DNA of 21,286 nucleotides from an uncultured Clostridia bacterium. GTDB lineage: Bacteria > Bacillota > Clostridia > Tissierellales > Peptoniphilaceae. The translations under genes and the position numbers were made by a program. Location: the NCBI GenBank assembly GCA_945916025.1, contig CAMEGD010000015.1, positions 1 through 21,286 on the forward strand. The letters are read 5' to 3'. The number at the start of each line of letters is the position of its first letter. The first letter of the stretch is position 1. Below are positions 14,731 through 21,286 of the stretch, piece by piece. The notes beneath the pieces are model-generated. The model was given only the letters and a program-made list of their open reading frames with translations, was not told the origin of the DNA and made no database searches.

Positions 14731-15906
14731 TTATCCAAGATAATCTAATACAAATTGTAAGAAAACTGCAGCTCCTACTGGTAGATAGTCTTCGTCTATA
14801 TCAAACATAGGAGTATGATGTCCTTGTGGGTTTTCTCCATCCTTTGGATTTGACATAAAGAAGAAAGTTCCTGGAGTTTCCCTTAAATAGTAGGCCATAT
14901 CTTCTCCACCCATAAGTGGTTTATCAATTACAAAGATATTTTCTTCACCTACTACCTTAGCCATAGATTCTTTTAATTTTTCAGTAACATCCTTATCATT
15001 AATTAAGGCTGGATACTTAAAGTCATAAGTAACCACTACTTCTGCCCCATATGCCTTGCCAATTTGAGTTGAGATTTCTTCTATTCTTCTGGCAATTTTT
15101 CGCCTTACATCTTCATTTGTTGCCCTTACTGTACCTTCAAGTTCTACCTTGTCAGGAAGGATATTTTGATTAAATCCTCCTTGAATTCTAGTCACAGATA
15201 AAACAGCTGGTTCAGTAGCAACAATTTCTCTGGAAATTATTTTGTGAAGGGCCCCAACTATTTCTGCACCAATAGCTACAGAATCTATAGCCTTTTGAGG
15301 ATAAGCACCATGGCCGCCCTTTCCATTTACTTCAACTAAAAACCTATCCATAGAAGCCATCATAGGTCCATAGCATATGCCAAACTTGCCCTTTTCTATA
15401 TCAGGAGCAATTACACCTTCGTGCATTCCAACAATTACTTCAACATCAGGGTTTTTAAGGGCCCCCTTTTCAATCATAGGCTTTGCTCCACCAGGATATT
15501 CTTCCCCAGCTTGGAATAAAACCTTAACCTTACCCTTAAATTTATCCTTATTTTCAGATAAAATTTTACATAGGCCAAGGGCCATAGAAGCATGACCATC
15601 ATGACCACAAGCATGCATGTTTTCGTTAGTTGACTTAAAATCAAAGTCGTTTTCTTCTTTAATAGGAAGACCATCAATATCCGCCCTAACTCCTACAGTT
15701 TTACCATCTTCATAGCCTTCTATTAAAACAACTATTGAACTAATATCTTCATATACTTGGTATTCAAGATCTAGCTTGTCTAATTCTTCTTTTAAGAAAC
15801 TAACTGTCATTGGCAAATCTAAACCTAATTCTGGAATTTTGTGTAGACCTCTTCTAGCATTGACAATATAATCCTTGTTTTCTTGAGTTAATTTAATAGC
15901 TTCCAT
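14731..15906 (-). CDS. M20 family amidohydrolase (M20D, hippurate/IAA-amino-acid hydrolase-like)
   Basis: M20D enzymes are two-metal hydrolases that split N-acyl amino acids or related amides. The 391-aa protein shows LHKIPELGL (21-29), RADIDGLPI (74-82), the metal motif HACGHDGH (98-105), AGEE (133-136) with the catalytic glutamate pair, GMHEG (His about 162) and a late HHTPMFDIDEDYL with a final metal histidine. The inserted dimerisation domain is present (KGGHGAYPQKAIDSV). The substrate cannot be read from sequence; hippurate, N-acetyl amino acids or N-acetyl-diaminopimelate are options. AAGGAG precedes the ATG. It starts 12 bases after the DUF3100 gene, so the two probably work together on the same compound. 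Confidence 0.92.
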   Translation of the reverse strand: MEAIKLTQENKDYIVNARRGLHKIPELGLDLPMTVSFLKEELDKLDLEYQVYEDISSIVVLIEGYEDGKTVGVRADIDGLPIKEENDFDFKSTNENMHACGHDGHASMALGLCKILSENKDKFKGKVKVLFQAGEEYPGGAKPMIEKGALKNPDVEVIVGMHEGVIAPDIEKGKFGICYGPMMASMDRFLVEVNGKGGHGAYPQKAIDSVAIGAEIVGALHKIISREIVATEPAVLSVTRIQGGFNQNILPDKVELEGTVRATNEDVRRKIARRIEEISTQIGKAYGAEVVVTYDFKYPALINDKDVTEKLKESMAKVVGEENIFVIDKPLMGGEDMAYYLRETPGTFFFMSNPKDGENPQGHHTPMFDIDEDYLPVGAAVFLQFVLDYLG

Positions 15907-15918
15907 AATTTCTCCTTC

Positions 15919-17292
15919 TTAAATTATTCCTTGAGCCTTTAGAATTAAATAGGATATAGCAGCTGAACCAACATAAGTTCCTATGAAGGCTGCAATTGCT
16001 GTAAATACAATACCTACCCCTTGTTGTCTAAACTCATTAATATCTTTAGCAGCAGAAATACCTGCATAAGCCAAGATTGGAGTACAAAGTGGAAGTAAAC
16101 CAATTAGTCTAGTTTGGTCATAAAAATATTGGCCAAAAGGCATAATTGGTAATGAGAACAATAAACCAAGTAATGACATATATACAATATTTGGAAGTTT
16201 TATCTTAGTGTGTTCTCTTAAGAAATCATCTATAGCATAGCCTAACATAATAACGACAAACATCATTAATAGGCCAGGTAAAGATTCTACAAAAGAAACA
16301 GGAGCGTCCCCTTTTCCAGTAAGAATAGCATTTGCAATACCACCAAAAATACCAGATAAAATAACAACTTTAAGTCTAGTTGCCCAAATTTCGCCCTTGC
16401 TTTGTTCTTCAACTTTTAAAGCTTCTTGAGCTAGCTCTAATTCTCTTTTTCTCTTAGCTTCAGCTTCTGGATCTACAGTAACTTTGTCGGCTAATTTAGC
16501 TTGTTTCTTTTCATATCTTTCAGGTCCCTTTAGTTTTTTGTATAACCATTCTGATAAAGGAATAGCTACGAAAATTGACATATAGGTACCATCAACATAA
16601 GTTAGCATTTGGCTCATACCGGCATAAGAAGAAACTTGTTCGGCCATTTCAGGATAAGCTTCTACAACTGGAGCTAAAGCTGCCGCCATCATAGAACCAG
16701 AACCTGTTCCAGCTGCCATACCTAAAGCATAAGGGTGGAATAAGCCTAAAGATACAAATAAAGATGCAAGTAGGCCGCAAAATACAGTACCAATTAAAGT
16801 ACCAGTAATATAGGCACCCATAACGCCTTGACCTTCTTGACCGTCTAATCCATAAATATTTCCAACTATAGCAATTGAAGGTTCCCTTGAATTTGAAAAC
16901 CCAGCACCAATAGCTTGTCTACCCATTGAAAAGAAAAATACCCCAACAGGAATAGCTAGGAATAAAGTACCTACATTACCAAACTCTTGTAAAATAAGAG
17001 CTGGTCCAGCCTTTAGTATGGTTACAATGTTAGGACCTGTACCTGCAGCAACTTGAACAATTAGCCAAGTTACAGCCATGGAAATATATACCCCTGCAAG
17101 TTTCATACTCTTTGCATCAAAAACCTTTAAGGAACCTAAAATAATACCTAATACTAGCGCATATAACATTGGCAATAAAGAAAATGTTACTGGTCCTAAT
17201 TTGATTGGAATGATACCTATAAATTCAGAAACTATTACAAGTACTAGTGCAATTAGATGAATTTTCCAGTCAAACAAAAAACTCTTTTTCAT
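15919..17292 (-). CDS. DUF3100 family integral membrane protein (putative transporter)
   Basis: The 457-aa product is a multi-pass membrane protein with roughly ten or more hydrophobic helices. It is split by a charged cytoplasmic loop at about 250-300 (ERYEKKQAKLADK…AEAKRKRELELAQEALKVEEQSKG). The glycine-rich GMAAGTGSGSMMAAALAPV (about 191-209) inside a membrane region could be part of a transport path, and LPGLLMMFVVIMLGYAIDD begins the second half. I recognise the family as DUF3100, of unproven function, often annotated as a permease. It is the first gene of the operon with the M20 amidohydrolase, has a GGGAGTG site before ATG 17292, and has a good promoter. Confidence 0.78.
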   Translation of the reverse strand: MKKSFLFDWKIHLIALVLVIVSEFIGIIPIKLGPVTFSLLPMLYALVLGIILGSLKVFDAKSMKLAGVYISMAVTWLIVQVAAGTGPNIVTILKAGPALILQEFGNVGTLFLAIPVGVFFFSMGRQAIGAGFSNSREPSIAIVGNIYGLDGQEGQGVMGAYITGTLIGTVFCGLLASLFVSLGLFHPYALGMAAGTGSGSMMAAALAPVVEAYPEMAEQVSSYAGMSQMLTYVDGTYMSIFVAIPLSEWLYKKLKGPERYEKKQAKLADKVTVDPEAEAKRKRELELAQEALKVEEQSKGEIWATRLKVVILSGIFGGIANAILTGKGDAPVSFVESLPGLLMMFVVIMLGYAIDDFLREHTKIKLPNIVYMSLLGLLFSLPIMPFGQYFYDQTRLIGLLPLCTPILAYAGISAAKDINEFRQQGVGIVFTAIAAFIGTYVGSAAISYLILKAQGII

Positions 17293-17344
17293 ACTTTCAC
17301 TCCCTTTTTTTATTTTAACTTACTATCTGTAAACTACTAATTTA

Positions 17345-17374
17345 ATCATAGCACTATAGTTGCAATAAGGTCAA
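17345..17374 (-). promoter_or_regulatory. Promoter of DUF3100-amidohydrolase operon
   Basis: On the minus strand TTGACC (17369-17374) is followed after 18 bases by TATGAT (17345-17350), which is also preceded by TG for an extended -10. The 5' leader is about 45 bases; the roughly 95 bases upstream of the -35 are AT-rich with no clear operator. Confidence 0.7.
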
Positions 17375-17472
17375 TACACCCAGACCAAATATTTTAGTCG
17401 TAATTTAAGTATAATTAAATTATCAAAGTTTAAGTAAATATAATTTAGTTTTCAGTAAATTTATAAGTCTTT

Positions 17473-17518
17473 AAAAAATAGTAGGTAGTTGACTTATGTC
17501 TTCTACCTACTATTTTTT
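17473..17518. terminator. Terminator of murA, 16-bp perfect stem
   Basis: AAAAAATAGTAGGTAG (17473-17488) pairs perfectly with CTACCTACTATTTTTT (17503-17518) across a 14-base loop. The A and T ends make it usable on either strand. It begins within the murA stop codon. Confidence 0.9.
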
Positions 17519-18797
17519 AGTCTATTTCTCTTCTAATTTTTCCACCTATACCACGTAGTTTTTCTTCGATATTTTCATATCCCCTATCTATGTGGTAGAT
17601 GTTATAAATCTCTGTTTCTCCAGATGCTACAAATCCAGCAAGAATAAGAGCTGCTCCACAGCGTAAGTCAGTGGCATATACCTTGTTTCCTACTAGTTGA
17701 GATCGGCCATTTATAGTTGCAGACCTGTCATTTACACTAATACTTGCACCCATTCTTTTAAATTCATCAACATGCATAAACCTGTTTTCAAATACAGTTT
17801 CTATTACAGTATTATCCCCTTCAGCTTGGGTCATCATAGCCATAAATTGTGCTTGCATATCAGTTGGAAATCCTGGATATGGAAGGGTTTTTATATCAAT
17901 TGGTATTAATTTTTCTGGCCCAATAACCCTTACATTTTCTCCGTCTTCTTTTATGATGCATCCCGCTTCTTCAAGTTTTGATATTACTGGTCTTAGATGA
18001 TCAGGTATAACATTTTCTACTACTATATCTCCACCAGTAATTGCAGCAGCTACCATAAAGGTACCAGCTTCAATTCTATCTGGTATTATTTGGTGTCTAG
18101 CTCCATATAGCTTTTCTACACCTTCAATAATAATTGTATTTGTACCTGCCCCTTTAATATTTCCACCAAGTTTTCTCAAAAAGTTTGATAAGTCTACTAT
18201 TTCAGGTTCCATAGCTGCATTTTCTATTACAGTCTTGCCCTTTGCAAGTACTGCGGCCATCATAATGTTTTCAGTCGCCCCTACTGATGGAAAGTCTAAA
18301 TAGACCTTGTTTCCTACTAAGTTTTCAGTGTGAGCTAGTATATAGGAGTCTTGTCCATTATCAGAATCTCCATAGTGTTCTTCACATTCTACACCAAGAG
18401 CCCTAAATCCCTTAAGGTGAAGGTCAATTGGTCTTGCACCGATAGTACATCCTCCTGGAAGGGAGTTTTTGGCTTTATTCATCCTACCAAGTAAAGGCCC
18501 CATTACTAAAAATGAAGCTCTCATCTTACTCATTAGTTCATATTTTGTTTCATAAGTGTTTATATTTTTTGAATTTATTTTATATGTTCCGTCACCAAGA
18601 TTTTCAACACTAGCTCCTAAAGCTCTTAATACGTCACATATTATTTCAACATCCTTTAGTTTAGGCACATCTTCTAGTATTATGTCTTCAGTTCCCAATA
18701 AGGTAGCAGCAAGTATAGGCAAACTTGCATTTTTGGCCCCACTTACTCTAATATTCCCTTGTAATTTTCCGCTATTTTCAATTACTAGTTTTTCCAA
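17517..18797 (-). CDS. murA: UDP-N-acetylglucosamine 1-carboxyvinyltransferase MurA
   Basis: MurA transfers enolpyruvate from PEP to UDP-GlcNAc, the first committed step of peptidoglycan synthesis, and is the target of fosfomycin. The 426-aa protein begins MEKLVIENSGKLQGNIRVSGAKNA (catalytic-site Lys 22). It keeps the PEP-binding, fosfomycin-reactive cysteine in LPGGCTIGARPIDLHLKG (about C117) and the catalytic aspartate in YPGFPTDMQAQ (about D313). No ATG precedes this start. The TTG at 18797 lies seven bases after GGGGG and matches the family N-terminus, so it is preferred to the TTG at 18815. Whether it is the MurA or the MurZ paralogue cannot be told from the window. Confidence 0.95.
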   Translation of the reverse strand: MEKLVIENSGKLQGNIRVSGAKNASLPILAATLLGTEDIILEDVPKLKDVEIICDVLRALGASVENLGDGTYKINSKNINTYETKYELMSKMRASFLVMGPLLGRMNKAKNSLPGGCTIGARPIDLHLKGFRALGVECEEHYGDSDNGQDSYILAHTENLVGNKVYLDFPSVGATENIMMAAVLAKGKTVIENAAMEPEIVDLSNFLRKLGGNIKGAGTNTIIIEGVEKLYGARHQIIPDRIEAGTFMVAAAITGGDIVVENVIPDHLRPVISKLEEAGCIIKEDGENVRVIGPEKLIPIDIKTLPYPGFPTDMQAQFMAMMTQAEGDNTVIETVFENRFMHVDEFKRMGASISVNDRSATINGRSQLVGNKVYATDLRCGAALILAGFVASGETEIYNIYHIDRGYENIEEKLRGIGGKIRREID

Positions 18798-18831
18798 CAG
18801 TAGTCCCCCATTCAATTATCTTAACAAAATT

Positions 18832-18837
18832 ATTATA
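18832..18837 (-). promoter_or_regulatory. Extended -10 promoter of murA
   Basis: On the minus strand TG-G-TATAAT (hexamer 18832-18837) lies 34 bases before the TTG start; no strong -35 is seen at the right distance. Confidence 0.55.
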
Positions 18838-18873
18838 CCATATACTTTTCAAATTATATTATCTATAAGCAAT

Positions 18874-18902
18874 AAAAAAGTGGAACTTATAAATTCCACT
18901 TT
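18874..18902 (-). terminator. Terminator of the copper ATPase gene
   Basis: On the minus strand AAAGTGGAA (18894-18902) pairs perfectly with TTCCACTTT (18877-18885) around an eight-base loop and is followed by six T (18874-18879). It is about 60 bases after the ATPase stop. Confidence 0.88.
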
Positions 18903-18962
18903 CTTAATAAAATTTATTATTATTCTATTCTTTTATATCAAATTTTACTTAAAAATGCAAAT

Positions 18963-21286
18963 TTAAAAAACTTCATATCCTGCATCTTCAATAGCTTTTT
19001 TAAAAACAGAATCGTCATAGTCTATACTAGAATCTATGCTAACACTCTTCTTGTCTAGGTCTACTATAGCACTTACTCCATCAATTTTGTTAAGGGCATC
19101 TTCTACCCTTTTTTTGCAGTGGCCACAGGTCATACCTTCTACATTTAGTTCTTTTGTTATAAGGTCTTTTTTATGAAATTCTGCACTTAGGGCCTTTTTG
19201 TTTACCTCATTGTCCTGGTCACTTCCTTCATCTATTACATGGGTTTCCTGTGGTTTGAAATTATTAAGTCTTAGGGCATTACCTACTACAAAAAGTGAAG
19301 ACAAACTCATTGCTCCTGCTGCAATCATAGGAGATAACTTAATCCCAAAGGCATTATATAATAGTCCAGCTGCTATTGGAATTCCCAAAACATTATAGAA
19401 AAATGCCCAGAATAGGTTTTGTTTAATATTTTTTATTGTAGCCTTACCTAGGTTAATTGCATTTACAACATCTAACAAGTTGTTTTTCATTAAAACTACA
19501 TCTGCTGATTCTATGGCAACATCTGTACCTGCTCCTATTGCTATACCTATATCTGCCTTAGCTAGGGCTGGTGCGTCATTAATACCATCTCCCACCATTA
19601 TTACCCTTTCATTATTTTCTTGGACATTTCTAATTGCTTCTTCCTTATTTTGTGGAAGGACGTCTGCAATTATATTGTCTATTCCAATTTCTTTTGCTAT
19701 GGACCTTGCTGTGATTTCATTGTCTCCTGTTAACATTACTACTTTTAGTCCATTGTCTTGAAGTGCTTTTATGGCTTCCTTTGAAGTTGGTTTTACAACA
19801 TCCGCTGCTGCTATAATTCCTAATATTGTATTTTCATCTGTAAAATACATAGGCGTCTTTCCTTCACTGGCAAGTCTATTTGATTCTTCTTGGACTTTTT
19901 CAGAGGAAATATTTAGTTTTTCTAGGATCTTTTTATTTCCAGCAAAATAGCTTTTTCCATCAATGTCTGTCTTTATTCCTATACCAGGTAGGGCCTCAAA
20001 GGACTCTGTTTTTAAATCAAAGGTCTTTTCCTTCTTTGTCATAGTTACTATAGCTTCAGCAAGGGGATGTTCTGATTTTACTTCCATTGCATAGGCTAAG
20101 TTTATAAGTTGTTCTTCTGTTGAATTTATGGATATTATATCTGTTACAAATGGTTTTCCATAAGTTATAGTTCCAGTTTTATCTAAAACTACTGTCTTTA
20201 TTTTATCCAAGGTTTCTAATGTCTCAGCAGATTTTATTAAAACTCCAAAACTAGCCCCTTTTCCAGTCCCAACCATTATGGCTACTGGGGTTGCAAGTCC
20301 TAGGGCACATGGACAGGATATTACTAAAACAGCAACAGCCATTGTCATGGCAAACTCAAATCCTGCTCCAGATATAGCCCAATAAATACCTGTTATTATT
20401 GCAATACCAATAACAATAGGTACAAATACTCCTGCAATTTTATCTGCAAGCTTTGCTATTGGTGCCTTAGAAGCACTAGCATTTTCTACTAACTTAATAA
20501 TTTGGGACAAGGTTGAGTCTTCTTGGGATTTTGTAACTTCCACTTTTATTGACCCATTGTTATTAATTGTAGCTGTATAAACCTCGTCTCCTACAATTTT
20601 TTCTACTGGAATACTCTCTCCAGTTAAAATTGATTGGTCTACTGAAGAATTTCCTTCTCTAACTATTCCATCGGCGGGAATTCTCTCCCCTGGCCTTACT
20701 ACAACTAGGTCTCCAAGGACTATTTCACTAACATCAACTTCTACTTCTTCCTTGTTTCTAATTACTCTAGCTTTTTTAGGTGCTAGGTCCATTAATTTTG
20801 AAATTGCATTTGAAGTCTTCCTTTTAGACTTGGCCTCAAAGAACTTTCCTAAAGTAATTAGGGTTAAAATTGTAGCTGCTGATTCAAAGTATAGCTCATG
20901 GGAGTAACTATGGATAAAGTCCATATCCATGTCTCTAAAGCCAATAATTAGCATAAATATTACATATATTCCATAAATATAAGAAGCCCCGCTGCCTATG
21001 GCAATTAATGAATCCATATTTGGACTTAAATTAAAAAGGGACTTAAAGCCATTTATAAAATAGGACCTGTTAACAAACAAAATAGGAGTCGCTAGTAATA
21101 ACTGTATAAAGGCATTCATCAAAGACCCTTCCATGCCATCTATAATTGAAGGTACTGGAAGTCCCATCATTGGACCCATGGAAATATACATTAAAGGAAC
21201 TAAATAGCCTATTGATACCTTTAGTCTAAAGGACTTGTCTTCTAATTCCTCTTTATAAATATCCCTATCCTCAACTTGGACCCTAT
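18963..21286 (-). CDS. copA: Copper-type P1B ATPase with C-terminal heavy-metal-binding domain, N-terminus cut
   Basis: P1B-1 ATPases pump Cu+ out of the cytosol. The frame stays open upstream of the first ATG (21191) to the right edge (…RVQVEDRDIYKEELEDKSFRLKVSIGYLVPLM), so the true start and any N-terminal domains are outside the window. Counting from that ATG: TGES (190-193) in the actuator domain, the metal-path ISCPCALGLATP with CPC (293-295), phosphorylation site DKTGT (337-341), SEHPLAEA (HP 375-376), and GDGINDAPAL (534-543). The final helices carry FYN (about 598-600) and MSLSS (about 628-632), which fit Cu+ specificity. The protein ends with a complete HMA domain containing GMTCGHC (Cys 689 and 692), a CopZ-like fusion. 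It has its own terminator. Confidence 0.93.
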   Translation of the reverse strand, partial: RVQVEDRDIYKEELEDKSFRLKVSIGYLVPLMYISMGPMMGLPVPSIIDGMEGSLMNAFIQLLLATPILFVNRSYFINGFKSLFNLSPNMDSLIAIGSGASYIYGIYVIFMLIIGFRDMDMDFIHSYSHELYFESAATILTLITLGKFFEAKSKRKTSNAISKLMDLAPKKARVIRNKEEVEVDVSEIVLGDLVVVRPGERIPADGIVREGNSSVDQSILTGESIPVEKIVGDEVYTATINNNGSIKVEVTKSQEDSTLSQIIKLVENASASKAPIAKLADKIAGVFVPIVIGIAIITGIYWAISGAGFEFAMTMAVAVLVISCPCALGLATPVAIMVGTGKGASFGVLIKSAETLETLDKIKTVVLDKTGTITYGKPFVTDIISINSTEEQLINLAYAMEVKSEHPLAEAIVTMTKKEKTFDLKTESFEALPGIGIKTDIDGKSYFAGNKKILEKLNISSEKVQEESNRLASEGKTPMYFTDENTILGIIAAADVVKPTSKEAIKALQDNGLKVVMLTGDNEITARSIAKEIGIDNIIADVLPQNKEEAIRNVQENNERVIMVGDGINDAPALAKADIGIAIGAGTDVAIESADVVLMKNNLLDVVNAINLGKATIKNIKQNLFWAFFYNVLGIPIAAGLLYNAFGIKLSPMIAAGAMSLSSLFVVGNALRLNNFKPQETHVIDEGSDQDNEVNKKALSAEFHKKDLITKELNVEGMTCGHCKKRVEDALNKIDGVSAIVDLDKKSVSIDSSIDYDDSVFKKAIEDAGYEVF

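Noticed and set aside
17375..17470. Riboswitch or T-box leader before the DUF3100 operon
   Set aside because: The stretch lies upstream of the promoter, is AT-rich and shows no antiterminator or conserved T-box bases.

Overview
The window is AT-rich, densely packed DNA with strong Firmicute signals: AGGAGG-type ribosome binding sites, TTGACA/TATAAT-type promoters, a perfect CIRCE operator before groESL, a Rex redox repressor, and U-rich intrinsic terminators. Gene content and protein character suggest an anaerobic coccus-type member of the Tissierellia/Peptoniphilaceae (Anaerococcus or Peptoniphilus-like). That placement is an inference, not something the sequence proves. Almost everything is on the minus strand. 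The two exceptions are an ABC-F ATPase (4403-6307) and a large secreted NAGPA-type glycosidase (11108-13813). I see no tRNA, rRNA, CRISPR array, prophage or insertion sequence.

Layout, left to right. Positions 1-480 hold an rpsU-yqeY operon, with yqeY cut by the window edge. Positions 591-2689 hold the HrcA/CIRCE-type groES-groEL operon. Positions 2696-4253 hold rex and an 8-oxoguanine glycosylase, separated by a terminator-like hairpin. The ABC-F gene diverges from rex and ends at a strong hairpin. Positions 6421-8290 are a decayed amino-sugar locus: a nagA gene with one early frameshift, followed by a multiply broken remnant that joins a glucose-6-phosphate-isomerase-like piece to an unrelated, possibly LarA-like, C-terminal piece. 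Positions 8418-11047 are the compact tsaE-tsaB-rimI-tsaD operon, covering tRNA t6A modification plus an N-acetyltransferase, with its own promoter and terminator.

The right half starts with the secreted 901-aa phosphodiester-glycosidase-like protein on the plus strand, facing an unrecognised small membrane protein across a shared bidirectional terminator. Next comes a two-gene operon pairing a DUF3100 membrane protein with an M20 amidohydrolase, which suggests uptake and cleavage of an N-acyl or peptide-like compound. Last are murA (fosfomycin-target type with the catalytic Cys) and a copper P1B ATPase that carries a heavy-metal-binding domain at its C-terminus and runs off the right edge.

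Most of this is ordinary core genome. I did not find a clearly new multi-gene system. The points most worth a second look are the chimeric pseudogene next to nagA, a perfect 17-bp palindrome upstream of nagA, the multidomain NAGPA protein with an unexplained C-terminal domain, the DUF3100/M20 pair, and the unknown membrane protein.
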